A stretch of DNA of 59,114 nucleotides from Pseudacidovorax intermedius (GCF_001476815.1 NZ_LDSL01000072.1:1-59114), one strand, 5' to 3'. Counted from the stretch's first letter, positions 36,035 through 45,979 are shown. Translations and numbers: made by a program. Notes: generated by a model not told the origin, from the letters alone.

Positions 36035-39000
36035 ATGAACGCTCCCTTGCCCGAACACATCCGCAAGGCCCTCGAGACGGTCACGCTCGACGACAAATAC
36101 AGCCTGGACTACGGCCGCGCCTTCATGAGCGGCGTCCAGGCGCTGGTCAAGCTGCCCATGCTGCAGCGCCTGCGCGATGCGCAGCAGGGCCACAACACGG
36201 CGGGCTTCGTCAGCGGCTACCGCGGCTCCCCGCTCGGCGGCTACGACCAGGCGCTGTGGAAGGCCAGCAAATACCTCAAGGCGCAGAACATCGTCTTCCA
36301 GCCCGGCGTAAACGAAGAGCTGGCCGCCACCGCGCTGTGGGGCACGCAGATGCTGGGCTTCTCGCCGAAGGAGCAGCAGAAGTTCGACGGCGTCTTCGGC
36401 ATCTGGTACGGCAAGGGGCCGGGCGTGGACCGCTGCTCCGACGTGTTCAAGCACGCCAACATGGCCGGCACGGCACCCCTGGGCGGCGTGATCGCCATCG
36501 CGGGCGACGACCACATCTCCAAGAGCAGCACCGCCGCGCACCAGAGCGACCACATCTTCAAGGCCTGCGGCACGCCGGTGTTCTTCCCGGCCAACGTGCA
36601 GGAGATCCTGGACCTGGGCCTGCATGCCTTCGCCATGAGCCGCTTCGCCGGCATCTGGTCGGGCATGAAGACGATCCAGGAGATCGTCGAGTCCAGCGCC
36701 ACGGCCATGATCGACCCCGACCGGGTCGAGATCGTGCTGCCCACCGACTTCGACATGCCGCCCGGCGGCCTGCACATCCGCTGGCCCGACGCGCCGCTGG
36801 AGCAGGAGGCGCGCCTCATGCACTACAAGTGGTACGCCGCGCTGGCCTACATCCGCGCCAACCGGCTCAACCACAACGTCATCGAAGGGCCGCACGACCG
36901 CTACGGCATCATGGCCAGCGGCAAGGCCTACAACGACACCCGGCAAGCGCTGGCCGACCTGGGCCTGGACGACGCCGCCTGCCGCCAACTGGGCATCCGC
37001 CTGCACAAGGTGGGCGTGGTGTGGCCGCTGGAGGCGCAGCTGACGCGCGACTTCGCCACCGGCCTGCAGGAGATCCTGGTCGTCGAGGAAAAGCGCCAGG
37101 TCATCGAATACCAGCTCAAGGAAGAGCTCTACAACTGGCGCCCCGACGTGCGGCCCAACGTGCTGGGCAAGTTCGACGAGTTGGAGGGCGACTTCTCCGG
37201 CGGCGAATGGGCCATGCCCAACCCGACGGCCAACACGCTGCTGCGCGCCAATGCCGACCTCAACCCGGCGCTGATCGCGCGGGCGCTGGTCAAGCGGCTG
37301 AAGAAGACCGGCATCCTGGCCTCGGGCGGCGCCGACCTGGTGGCGCGCGTGGAGGCGCAGATGGCGCTGCTGGAGGCCAAGGAGCGCTCGATGCAGGTGC
37401 TCAACGCCGGCGGCGTGCAGGGCGCGGACCGCGTGCCATGGTTCTGCTCGGGCTGCCCGCACAACACCAGCACCGTGGTGCCCGAAGGCTCGCGCGCCAT
37501 GGCCGGCATTGGCTGCCACTACATGGCGAACTGGATGGACCGGTCCACCTACGGCTTCACGCAGATGGGCGGCGAAGGCGTGCCCTGGGTGGGCCAGGCA
37601 CCCTTCACGCACGAGAAGCACCTGTTCGCCAACCTGGGCGACGGCACCTACTTCCACAGCGGGCTGCTGGCCATCCGCCAGAGCATCGCGGCGGGCGTCA
37701 ACATCACCTACAAGATCCTCTACAACGACGCCGTTGCCATGACCGGCGGCCAGCAGGTGGGCGAGCGGCCCGAGGGCCATTCGGTGCTGCAGATCGCCGA
37801 GAGCCTGCATGCCGAGGGCGCGACCCAGGTGGTGATCGTGACCGACGAGCCGGCCAAGTACGACGGCGTCGCCATTCCCGGCAGCTACGGCGGCCAGCCC
37901 GTCAAGGTGCGCCACCGCGACGAACTGGACGCGGTGCAGCGCGAGTTCCGCGAGATCGCCGGCACCACGGCCATCATCTACGACCAGACCTGCGCCACCG
38001 AGAAGCGCCGCCGCCGCAAGCGCGGCACCATGCTCGATCCGGCAAAGCGCGTGGTCATCAACGACCTGGTGTGCGAAGGCTGCGGCGACTGCAGCGTGCA
38101 GAGCAACTGCCTGTCGGTGGAGCCGCTGGAAACCGAGTTCGGCCGCAAGCGCACCATCAACCAGAGCACCTGCAACAAGGACATGAGCTGCCTCAAGGGC
38201 TTCTGCCCGAGCTTCGTCACCGTCGAAGGCGGCCAGCTCAAGAAGAAGGCCAAGGGCAAGGCCGGCACGCCGGCCGAGCTGGGCGCCCTGCCCGAGCCCG
38301 CACTGCCGGTGCTGGCGGCGAATCAGGTCTGGGGCATCGTCGTCGCCGGCGTGGGCGGCACGGGCGTCATCACCATCGGCCAGCTGCTGGGCGTGGCCGC
38401 GCACATCGAGGGCAAAGGCATCGTCACGCAGGACGCCGCCGGCCTGGCCCAGAAGGGCGGCGCCACCTGGAGCCACGTGTTGATCGGCGCCCGGCAGGAC
38501 GACATCCGCACCACCCGCGTCGGCACCGCCGCCGCCGACCTGGTGCTGGCCTGCGACCCCATCGTCACCGTCAACGGCGAGACGCTGGCCCGCATGCGGG
38601 AGGGCCGCACGCACGTGGCGCTCAACACCCACAGCACGCCCACCGCCAGCTTCGTCAAGAACGCGCAGTGGCAGAACCCGCAGGACGCCTGCGCCGTGCA
38701 GATCGGCAAGGCCGTGGGCGAGGCCGGCCTGGGCGCCTTCGACGCCGACGCGGCCGCCACGCAGCTGATGGGCGACACGCTCTTCGTCAACCCGATGATG
38801 CTGGGCTATGCCTGGCAGAAGGGCTGGATCCCGCTGGCGCACGAATCCCTGATGCGCGCCATCGAGCTCAACAACGTCGCCATCGAGGCCAACAAGGCCG
38901 CTTTCGAATGGGGCCGCCAGGCCGCGCACCGGCCGGCCGAGCTGGCCCAGCGGCTGAACCCGGGCCAGGTGATCGAGTTCAAGAAGCGCGAGACGCTGGC

Positions 39001-39643
39001 CTCGCTGGTGGCGCGGCGCGTGGACTTCCTCACCGGCTACCAGAACGCCGCCTATGCCGAGGACTACCGCGCCTTCGTCGAGCGCGTCCGCGCCGCCGAG
39101 GCGCCGCTGGGCAAGACCGCATTGGCCGAGACGGTGGCGCGCCAGCTCTTCAAGCTGATGGCCTACAAGGACGAGTACGAGGTGGCGCGCCTGCACACGC
39201 AGACGGGTTTCCGCGAGCGCATCGACCAGATGTTCGAAGGCGACTACACCGTCCACTACCACCTGGCGCCGCCGGCGATTGCCAAGCGCAATGCCAAGGG
39301 CGAACTGGTCAAGCAGCGCTTCGGCCCCTGGATGCACCGCGCCTTCGGCGTGCTGGCGCGGCTGAAGGGCCTGCGCGGCACCGCCCTCGACCCCTTCGGC
39401 CGCACCGAGGAGCGCCGCACCGAGCGCGCGCTGATTGGCGAGTACCGCGCCGCCATCGAGGAAGTGCTGCAGGCCCTGGATGCCGACCGCCACGCGCTGG
39501 CGCTGGAGATCGCGGCCCTGCCCGACGGCATCCGCGGCTACGGCCATGTGAAGGAACGCAACCTGGCCGCAGTGCGCACACGCTGGGAGGCGTTGATGGC
39601 CCGCTGGCGCAGCGGCGAGCCCGCCACTCGCGCGGCGGCCTGA
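36035..39643 (+). CDS. Fused indolepyruvate ferredoxin oxidoreductase (IorAB-type)
   Basis: Large cytoplasmic TPP and iron-sulfur 2-oxoacid oxidoreductase, 1202 residues, that decarboxylates aryl pyruvates to aryl-acyl-CoA. The alpha part starts YRGSPLGGYDQ and NEELAATALWGTQ, with the TPP/ferredoxin region at CSGCPHNTST. The VCEGCGDCSVQSNCLS and NKDMSCLKGFCPSF cysteine clusters (about 685-735) bind iron-sulfur clusters. The beta (gamma-type) part begins GIVVAGVGGTGVITIGQLLG near residue 770. A C-terminal extension follows (about 950-1202). The start is set by GGAGAGAG 8 bases before the ATG. The divergent Lrp gene suggests amino-acid-responsive control. Branched or aryl 2-oxoacids from amino-acid breakdown are probable substrates. 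Confidence 0.92.
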   Translation: MNAPLPEHIRKALETVTLDDKYSLDYGRAFMSGVQALVKLPMLQRLRDAQQGHNTAGFVSGYRGSPLGGYDQALWKASKYLKAQNIVFQPGVNEELAATALWGTQMLGFSPKEQQKFDGVFGIWYGKGPGVDRCSDVFKHANMAGTAPLGGVIAIAGDDHISKSSTAAHQSDHIFKACGTPVFFPANVQEILDLGLHAFAMSRFAGIWSGMKTIQEIVESSATAMIDPDRVEIVLPTDFDMPPGGLHIRWPDAPLEQEARLMHYKWYAALAYIRANRLNHNVIEGPHDRYGIMASGKAYNDTRQALADLGLDDAACRQLGIRLHKVGVVWPLEAQLTRDFATGLQEILVVEEKRQVIEYQLKEELYNWRPDVRPNVLGKFDELEGDFSGGEWAMPNPTANTLLRANADLNPALIARALVKRLKKTGILASGGADLVARVEAQMALLEAKERSMQVLNAGGVQGADRVPWFCSGCPHNTSTVVPEGSRAMAGIGCHYMANWMDRSTYGFTQMGGEGVPWVGQAPFTHEKHLFANLGDGTYFHSGLLAIRQSIAAGVNITYKILYNDAVAMTGGQQVGERPEGHSVLQIAESLHAEGATQVVIVTDEPAKYDGVAIPGSYGGQPVKVRHRDELDAVQREFREIAGTTAIIYDQTCATEKRRRRKRGTMLDPAKRVVINDLVCEGCGDCSVQSNCLSVEPLETEFGRKRTINQSTCNKDMSCLKGFCPSFVTVEGGQLKKKAKGKAGTPAELGALPEPALPVLAANQVWGIVVAGVGGTGVITIGQLLGVAAHIEGKGIVTQDAAGLAQKGGATWSHVLIGARQDDIRTTRVGTAAADLVLACDPIVTVNGETLARMREGRTHVALNTHSTPTASFVKNAQWQNPQDACAVQIGKAVGEAGLGAFDADAAATQLMGDTLFVNPMMLGYAWQKGWIPLAHESLMRAIELNNVAIEANKAAFEWGRQAAHRPAELAQRLNPGQVIEFKKRETLASLVARRVDFLTGYQNAAYAEDYRAFVERVRAAEAPLGKTALAETVARQLFKLMAYKDEYEVARLHTQTGFRERIDQMFEGDYTVHYHLAPPAIAKRNAKGELVKQRFGPWMHRAFGVLARLKGLRGTALDPFGRTEERRTERALIGEYRAAIEEVLQALDADRHALALEIAALPDGIRGYGHVKERNLAAVRTRWEALMARWRSGEPATRAAA

Positions 39644-39923
39644 GTCCGGCCGGAGCGCCGGGACGGCCTTCTCGCGACGTCGCCTTCCGCCTCGCTGGCG
39701 GACAGGCTGCGACGCGAAAGGCCGGACCGTGCAATATCCCGCAACCGCCTGCCGGTTTGACGGCAGGCCGTCAATACCCCCCGCATACAATCCGCCGGTT
39801 GTGCGAAGCCCTCCCCTCGTGGGCCTCTTCGCGCACCGGCGGCCCCGCTTCCAGCGACCCGGCCGCCCCGGAACCGCTGGCACCGCCAGCGGTCAGACCC
39901 CATCCGCTCTCCTGGAGACCCCC

Positions 39924-40253
39924 TTGTTCATTTCCTCCGCTTTCGCCCAGACCGCACCTGCCGCCGGTGGCGGCGACATGATGTCCTCGCTCACCAGCAT
40001 GCTGCCGCTGGTGCTGATGTTCGTGGTGCTGTACTTCGTGATGATCCGGCCCCAGATGAAGCGCCAGAAGGAAATGCGCGCCATGCTCGACGCGCTGGCC
40101 AAGGGCGACGACGTGGCCACCGCCGGCGGCGTGGTCGGCCGCATCAGCGCGCTGGGCGACCAGTTCCTGACGCTGGAAATCTCCAACGGCGTCGAGATCA
40201 AGGTGCAGCGCAGCGCCGTCGTTCAAGTGCTCCCCAAGGGCAGCTACAAGTAA
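39924..40253 (+). CDS. yajC: Preprotein translocase subunit YajC (TTG start)
   Basis: Small single-span inner-membrane partner of SecDF, 109 residues. I place the start at a TTG at 39924 because CTGGAGA stands 6 bases upstream and the protein then begins (L/M)FISSAFAQ, as in other YajC proteins. No ATG fits. A membrane helix (about 22-42, SMLPLVLMFVVLYFVMI) is followed by the basic RPQMKRQKEMRAMLDALAKGD and the GGVVGRIS domain, ending VLPKGSYK. A terminator at 40262 separates it from secD. Confidence 0.92.
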   Translation: MFISSAFAQTAPAAGGGDMMSSLTSMLPLVLMFVVLYFVMIRPQMKRQKEMRAMLDALAKGDDVATAGGVVGRISALGDQFLTLEISNGVEIKVQRSAVVQVLPKGSYK

Positions 40254-40261
40254 TTAGGCGC

Positions 40262-40293
40262 AGAGGCTGCCTCTCGGGCAGCCTCTCTTTTTG
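40262..40293 (+). terminator. Intrinsic terminator between yajC and secD
   Basis: AGAGGCTGCC and GGCAGCCTCT make a 10-bp stem with a 5-base loop, followed by CTTTTTG. It starts 9 bases after the yajC stop and ends 38 bases before secD. Confidence 0.85.
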
Positions 40294-40330
40294 AGCGCAT
40301 CCGGCGTCTCGATTCCTTAGGTATCCAGCG

Positions 40331-42217
40331 ATGAACCGCTATCCGGTCTGGAAGTACGCGATCATGGTGATCGTGCTGCTGGTGGGGCTGATCTACACCC
40401 TGCCCAATCTCTTCGGCGAGGCGCCGGCCGTGCAGGTCTCGCCCGCCAAGTCCACCGTCAAGGTGGACGCGGCCACGCAGCAGCGGGTGGATGCGGCGCT
40501 CAAGGCCGCCAACCTCGCGCCCGACATGCTCACGCTGGATGCCAACTCCATCCGCGCCCGCTTCGCCACCACCGACGACCAGCTCAAGGCCCGCGACGTG
40601 CTGCAGCACGCCCTCGTGCCCGACGCCAGCGACCCGCCCTACGTGGTCGCGCTGAACCTGGTGTCCCGCTCGCCGGCCTGGCTGTCGGCGCTGCACGCCT
40701 TCCCGATGTACCTGGGCCTGGACCTGCGCGGCGGCGTGCACTTCATGCTGCAGGTGGACATGCAGGGCGCCCTGGACAAGCGCGCCGAAACCTTCGCCAG
40801 CGACCTGCGCACCGCCCTGCGCGACAAGAACATCCGCGGCGCCGCCGTCACGCGCAATGGCCAGGCCATCGAGGTGCGCCTGCGCGACGCCGCCGCCCAG
40901 CAGGCCACGCAGAACCTGATCCAGGACCAGTTCGCCGACCTCACGGCCACCGCCAGCCAGGACGGCAGCGACTACAAGCTGGCCGTGGCCATCAAGCCCG
41001 AGGCGGCCCGCCGCCTGGAAGACAGCGCCCTCAAGCAGAACATCACCACGCTGCACAACCGGATCAACGAGCTGGGCGTGGCCGAGCCGGTGATCCAGCA
41101 GCAGGGCCTGGACCGCATCATCGTGCAGCTGCCCGGCGTGCAGGACACCGCCAAGGCCAAGGAAATCCTGGGCCGCACCGCCACGCTGGAGCTGCGCCTG
41201 GTGGACGAGAGCGCCGAGGGCCGCGCCGCCGAACTGGGCACCGGCCCGGTGCCCTTCGGCTCCGAGCGTTTCCTGGACCGCGAAGGCCGTCCGGTGATCG
41301 TCAAGAAGCAGGTCATCATCAGCGGCGAGAACCTCACCGACGCGCAGCCCGGCTTCGACTCGCAGACGCAGCAGCCCAAGGTGGACCTGACCGTGGACGC
41401 CAAGGGCGGCCGCATCATGCGCGACGTCAGCCGCGAGAACTACCGCAAGCGCCTGGCCATCCTGCTGTTCGAGAAGGGCAAGGGCGAAGTGCTGACGGCG
41501 CCGTCGATCAACGGCGAACTGGGCACCCGCTTCCAGATCTCCGGCTCGATGAACGTGGTCGAGGCCAACGACCTGGCCCTGCTGCTGCGTGCCGGCTCGC
41601 TGGCCGCGCCGATGGAAATCATCGAAGAGCGCACCATCGGCCCCAGCCTGGGTGCCGACAACATCGCCATGGGCTTCAAGAGCGTGGCCTACGGCTTCCT
41701 GGCGATCATGGTGTTCATGTGCGTGTACTACGCGCTGTTCGGCGTGTTCTCGTCCATCGCGCTGGGCGTGAACCTGCTGCTGCTGGTGGCCATCCTGTCG
41801 ATGCTGCAGGCGACGCTCACGCTGCCGGGCATCGCGGCCATGGCGCTGGCCATCGGCGTGGCCATCGACTCCAACGTGCTGATCAACGAACGCGTGCGCG
41901 AGGAACTGCGCAACGGCGCCTCGCCGCAGGCTGCCATCCACGCCGGCTACGACCGCGCCTGGGGCACCATCCTCGACTCCAACGTCACCACGCTGATCGC
42001 GGGCCTGGCGCTGCTGGCCTTCGGCTCGGGCCCGGTGCGCGGCTTCGCGGTGGTGCACTGCATCGGCATCGTCACCTCGATGTTCTCGGCCGTGTTCTTC
42101 TCGCGCGGGCTGGTCAACCTCTGGTACGGCCGCAAGAAGAAGCTCAAGACCGTGTCCATCGGCACCGTCTGGCGTCCGGGCCAGGCCGACGAGACCTCCC
42201 TGGCCAAGGCCAAGTAA
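40331..42217 (+). CDS. secD: Protein translocase subunit SecD
   Basis: RND-superfamily membrane protein that uses the proton gradient to pull exported proteins, 628 residues. It has one N-terminal membrane span (KYAIMVIVLLVGLIYTLPNL), a large periplasmic region with the signature GLDLRGGVHFMLQVDM, then five C-terminal spans containing MALAIGVAIDSNVLINERVREE. Length is typical. secF follows after 24 bases. A strong terminator lies between yajC and this gene, so it may have its own promoter. Confidence 0.97.
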   Translation: MNRYPVWKYAIMVIVLLVGLIYTLPNLFGEAPAVQVSPAKSTVKVDAATQQRVDAALKAANLAPDMLTLDANSIRARFATTDDQLKARDVLQHALVPDASDPPYVVALNLVSRSPAWLSALHAFPMYLGLDLRGGVHFMLQVDMQGALDKRAETFASDLRTALRDKNIRGAAVTRNGQAIEVRLRDAAAQQATQNLIQDQFADLTATASQDGSDYKLAVAIKPEAARRLEDSALKQNITTLHNRINELGVAEPVIQQQGLDRIIVQLPGVQDTAKAKEILGRTATLELRLVDESAEGRAAELGTGPVPFGSERFLDREGRPVIVKKQVIISGENLTDAQPGFDSQTQQPKVDLTVDAKGGRIMRDVSRENYRKRLAILLFEKGKGEVLTAPSINGELGTRFQISGSMNVVEANDLALLLRAGSLAAPMEIIEERTIGPSLGADNIAMGFKSVAYGFLAIMVFMCVYYALFGVFSSIALGVNLLLLVAILSMLQATLTLPGIAAMALAIGVAIDSNVLINERVREELRNGASPQAAIHAGYDRAWGTILDSNVTTLIAGLALLAFGSGPVRGFAVVHCIGIVTSMFSAVFFSRGLVNLWYGRKKKLKTVSIGTVWRPGQADETSLAKAK

Positions 42218-42241
42218 ACCGCGGCACGGAGCACAACGACC

Positions 42242-43198
42242 ATGGAATTCTTCCGCATCCACCGCACCATCCCGTTCATGCGCTATGCGAAGGTGCTGAA
42301 CGCGATCTCGATCGTCACCTTCGTCCTGGCGGTCTTCTTCCTGTTCCACCGCGGGCTGCACCTGTCGGTGGAATTCACCGGCGGCACGGTGATGGAAGTG
42401 AACTACCCGCAGGCGGCCGAGCTCGACAAGGTGCGCGGCGCCGTCAGCGGCCTGGGCTACCAGGACGTGCAGGTGCAGAACTTCGGCAGCTCGCGCGACG
42501 TGATGATCCGCCTGCCCGCCCAGAAGGGCGTGAGCTCGCAGGAGCAGAGCAACCGCGTGATGGCCGCCCTCAAGACGGTGGACCCGTCGGTGCAGCTGCG
42601 CCGCAACGAATTCGTCGGCCCGCAGGTGGGCGACGAGCTCACCTCCAACGGCCTCAAGGCGCTGGGCATGGTGGTGGTGGGCATCATGATCTACCTGGCC
42701 TTCCGCTTCGAATGGAAGTTCGCGCTGTCCACCGTGCTGGCCAACCTACACGACGTGGTGATCATCCTGGGCTTCTTCGCCTTCTTCCAGTGGGAGTTCT
42801 CGCTGGCGGTGCTGGCGGCGGTGCTGGCGGTGCTGGGCTATTCGGTGAACGAGTCGGTGGTGATCTTCGACCGGATCCGCGAGAACTTCCGGCGCTACCG
42901 CAAGATGGACACGGTCGAGATCATCGACAGCGCCATCACCGGCACCATCAGCCGCACGATCATCACGCACGGCTCCACCCAGCTGGTGGTGCTGTCGATG
43001 TTCTTCTTCGGCGGCCCGACGCTGCACTACTTCGCGCTGGCGCTGACCATCGGCATCTGCTTCGGCATCTATTCGTCCTGCTTCGTGGCCGCGTCCATCG
43101 CCATGTGGCTGGGCGTGAAGCGCGAGGACCTGATCAAGGGCGGCCCGGCCAAGCGCGACGAGGATCCGAACGATCCCAACGCCGGCGCCACGGTCTGA
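42242..43198 (+). CDS. secF: Protein translocase subunit SecF
   Basis: RND-type partner of SecD, 318 residues. The N-terminal span is YAKVLNAISIVTFVLAVFFLF. The periplasmic loop begins LSVEFTGGTVMEVNYP. Later spans include EFSLAVLAAVLAVLGYSVNESVVIFDRIRENFRRYR and the SRTIITHGSTQLVVLSMFFFGG signature. It follows secD directly, and a strong terminator ends the unit at 43239. Confidence 0.97.
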   Translation: MEFFRIHRTIPFMRYAKVLNAISIVTFVLAVFFLFHRGLHLSVEFTGGTVMEVNYPQAAELDKVRGAVSGLGYQDVQVQNFGSSRDVMIRLPAQKGVSSQEQSNRVMAALKTVDPSVQLRRNEFVGPQVGDELTSNGLKALGMVVVGIMIYLAFRFEWKFALSTVLANLHDVVIILGFFAFFQWEFSLAVLAAVLAVLGYSVNESVVIFDRIRENFRRYRKMDTVEIIDSAITGTISRTIITHGSTQLVVLSMFFFGGPTLHYFALALTIGICFGIYSSCFVAASIAMWLGVKREDLIKGGPAKRDEDPNDPNAGATV

Positions 43199-43238
43199 AC
43201 CCCGCCCGGCGGCGGACAGTCCGTCACCGTTGCACCAC

Positions 43239-43265
43239 AAGCCCGGCCCCGCCGGGCTTTTTTCA
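43239..43265 (+). terminator. Intrinsic terminator of secDF
   Basis: AAGCCCGGC and GCCGGGCTT form a perfect 9-bp stem around CCC, followed by TTTTTC. It is 40 bases past the secF stop. Confidence 0.92.
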
Positions 43266-43423
43266 TGGCCGAAACAACGGCGTGGGGAAGCGTCCGACGG
43301 TGAAGTGGCCCCGTCTCCGTTACATTCCAAAGGCCTGAATTAACAAGAATTCACTATTTTTCGACCAGCCCGGCTTGCGCCGTCGCTGGTCTCGTTCCGT
43401 CCGCGAGACGCCGTCCTGCTGCC

Positions 43424-45922
43424 ATGAGCCCTGCGCTCCCCCGCGAACCCGCCCTGCTGCTTGCCCGTGAGGCGCGCGAACGCTTCGTCCGCGCGATGGA
43501 CGCGGCCGTCGCGCGCACGGCGCAGGCGATCCGCGAGCGCCTGCTGGCCCTGTCGGGCGAGGTGGGCACGGCGCGCAAGATGCAGGAGAACCGGGACCAC
43601 CTGCTGGCCTGGGAGGCCGGCCAGGCTGCCTGGCTGGACACCGTGCGCCAGCGCTGGACGCAGGCCCTGTCTTCGGCCCGCCCGGCGGGCGGCAGCGGTG
43701 CGGCCTCGCTGCGGCTCGAGCTGGTCGGCGACGACGTGGTGGAAGAAGGCATCCTGATTTCGCGACTGTCGATGGCGCTGCAGGACAGGTCGCCCTTCGC
43801 CCTCAACGAACTGAAGCTGCGCATGCAGCACCTCGAAGGCAACGGCGGCGTGGACTGGGCAGTGGGCGACGTGCTGCGGCCCGAGACGCTGGCCCGCATC
43901 CTCGTCGAGGCCTGGAGCGCCACGGCGCTGCCGCGCAGCCTCTGGGCGCAGGTGCAGGACGTCATTGCCGGCCACCTGGGCGACGCGTCGACCAAGGGCT
44001 ACGACGACCTCAACGCCTTCCTGGTCGGCCGCGGCATCCTGCCCGAGATCGAGTTGCGCAGCCTGGTGCGCCGCGGTGCCGACAGCAGCCCTGCGCCGCT
44101 CGGCAGCCCGACCGGCTCGGCGTCGCTGCGTGGCGGGCCGGGGGCGTACGGCGCCGGCGCGGCGGGCCATGGGACCGGGGCGGCGCCCTACGGTGCAGGC
44201 GCGGCGCCCTACGGGCCAGGCGCTGGCGCGGCGTCCGCCGGGTGGGACCGCACGCGCCCGCTGTCGGTGCCCGACCAGTCCGTGGGCGCGGTGCCGCCAC
44301 CCGTCTCCGCCGCGCGCCAGCAGGCGGGCGCCATGCTCGGCCGCCTGCGCCGGCTCATCGGCGTGGTGTCGGGCACGTCCGGCGGCGCTTCCGCCCCGGC
44401 CGCCCCCGGGGGCGGTGCGGGGGCGGGCCATCCGGGCGCCACCTGGGCCGGCCCCGGCGGCTTCGCCGCGCCGGTGGGCGGCGGCCCCGCCATGGCCGGC
44501 GGTCCGCCGCAGGGCGGCAGCTGGGCCACCCGCACCGGTTCCCAGGCTTTCACGGCCGCCATCGCCGACGTCGAGGCCGCCTATCCCTTCAATGCTGCCG
44601 TGTACGTCGACATCGCCGATCCCGCTTCCGTCCAGCGCGCCTCGGCCGACCTTCGCCGGCAGAGCGGCGAGCTGAAGCGCCGCGCCCCCACCTCCGCAGA
44701 CAAGGCCACCGTGGAAGTCGTCGCCCTGATGTTCCAGGCCATCCTGTCCGAGGAACGCATTCCCTTCTCCGTGCGCGTGTGGTTCGCCCGGCTGCAGATG
44801 CCGGTGCTGCGCGTGGCGGTGGCCGACGCCGAATTCTTCGCCACGCTGCAGCATCCGGCGCGCATGTTGATCGACCGCATGGGCTCGGTGGTGATGGGCT
44901 TCGACGCCGCCGCCATCTCGGGCAGCGCGCTGGAGGGCGAAATCCGCCGCGTGGTGCAGGTGATCGAGCAGTACCCGGAGACCGGCCAGCGCGTCTTCAA
45001 GCTGGTCTACGACGAGTTCGTGACCTTCCTGTCCAAGTACCTGACGCAGAACGACGCCACGCAGAAGGTGGTGAGCGTGGCCCAGCAGGTGGAGCAGAAG
45101 GAGACGCTGGCGATCCAGTACACCATCGAGCTTCGCAAGATGCTCAACGACATGCCGGTGCGCGAGGAGATCCGCGAATTCCTTTTCAAGGTGTGGGCCG
45201 AGGTGCTGGCCATCGGCGCCCTCAAGTACGGCGCCCACGACGAGCAGACGGCGCAGTTGCGCCGCGTGGCCTCCGAGCTGGTGTGGGCGGCCAGCGCCAA
45301 GCCCAGCCGCAGCGAGCGCGCCCGCATGATCCAGGCGCTGCCGGACCTGCTGCAGCGCCTGCGCCAGGGCATGGACCTGATGGGCCTGACCGGCCAGCCG
45401 CAGGAAGACCACATCAAGACGCTGGGCCGCACGCTGTCCGACGCCTTCACCGCCAAGACCGAGAGCATTCCGGTGGCGCAGATCGAGAATCTGGCAAGCC
45501 GCCTGGCCAACCTGGAGGCCGTGATCGGCGACGAGGCCTCGGCGCCGCTGGCGCTGGATTCCACCAATCTGGAGCTGCTGCTGGGCATCGACGTGTCGTC
45601 GATGGAGGTGCTGCCCAACAACGGTGCCGAGGCGCCGGCCGAGGCGGTGGCCTGGGCGCATGCGCTGCAGATCGGCGCCTGGTTCCTGCTGGACCACAAC
45701 AGCCGGCCCAGCCAGGTGCAGTTCGTCTGGCGCAGCAAGCACCGGCAGCTGCATCTGTTCGCCTCGCCGGACGGGCGGCAGTTCCTGATCCAGGCGCAGC
45801 GCCTGGCGGCCTACCTGCAGGGCGGGCTGCTGGTGCCGGCGGAGGAAGAGACCCTCACGGCGCGCGCCACCCGCGAGGCGCTGGCCAAGATCGACGCGAA
45901 TCCGGAGCGTCTGCTGACGTAG
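43424..45922 (+). CDS. DUF1631 family protein
   Basis: Large soluble protein of the DUF1631 family, 832 residues, of unknown function. The N-terminal part (1-215) is helical. A low-complexity Gly/Ala/Pro/Tyr stretch (about 225-270, AYGAGAAGHGTGAAPYGAGAAP) leads to a Pro/Ala linker up to about 360. The conserved helical C-terminal domain (about 385-832) includes QMPVLRVAVADAEFFATLQHPARMLIDRMG and YETG-like repeats, ending in a PilZ-like or beta-rich tail from about 735 (AWAHALQIGAWFLLDHNSRPSQVQFVWRS). No signal peptide is seen. The upstream 225-base spacer has an AT-rich stretch that may be a promoter. Confidence 0.82.
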   Translation: MSPALPREPALLLAREARERFVRAMDAAVARTAQAIRERLLALSGEVGTARKMQENRDHLLAWEAGQAAWLDTVRQRWTQALSSARPAGGSGAASLRLELVGDDVVEEGILISRLSMALQDRSPFALNELKLRMQHLEGNGGVDWAVGDVLRPETLARILVEAWSATALPRSLWAQVQDVIAGHLGDASTKGYDDLNAFLVGRGILPEIELRSLVRRGADSSPAPLGSPTGSASLRGGPGAYGAGAAGHGTGAAPYGAGAAPYGPGAGAASAGWDRTRPLSVPDQSVGAVPPPVSAARQQAGAMLGRLRRLIGVVSGTSGGASAPAAPGGGAGAGHPGATWAGPGGFAAPVGGGPAMAGGPPQGGSWATRTGSQAFTAAIADVEAAYPFNAAVYVDIADPASVQRASADLRRQSGELKRRAPTSADKATVEVVALMFQAILSEERIPFSVRVWFARLQMPVLRVAVADAEFFATLQHPARMLIDRMGSVVMGFDAAAISGSALEGEIRRVVQVIEQYPETGQRVFKLVYDEFVTFLSKYLTQNDATQKVVSVAQQVEQKETLAIQYTIELRKMLNDMPVREEIREFLFKVWAEVLAIGALKYGAHDEQTAQLRRVASELVWAASAKPSRSERARMIQALPDLLQRLRQGMDLMGLTGQPQEDHIKTLGRTLSDAFTAKTESIPVAQIENLASRLANLEAVIGDEASAPLALDSTNLELLLGIDVSSMEVLPNNGAEAPAEAVAWAHALQIGAWFLLDHNSRPSQVQFVWRSKHRQLHLFASPDGRQFLIQAQRLAAYLQGGLLVPAEEETLTARATREALAKIDANPERLLT

Positions 45923-45979
45923 GCACGCGCGCCAGGCCGCTTTGCGGGGCCGGCCGCTCTGTCGGCCGGCTGGCCGTGC

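Noticed and set aside
32801-39883. A minus-strand open frame of over 2300 codons across the oxidoreductase and Lrp/esterase genes
   Set aside because: Only its first-listed 3' part (the MFS gene up to 34438) has family features; the rest is antisense to well-supported genes and results from high GC at third positions.
34396-39981. Plus-strand open frame of about 1860 codons over the same region
   Set aside because: It is out of frame with the conserved esterase and oxidoreductase proteins and consists of Arg/Ala/Gly/Pro-rich translation without motifs.
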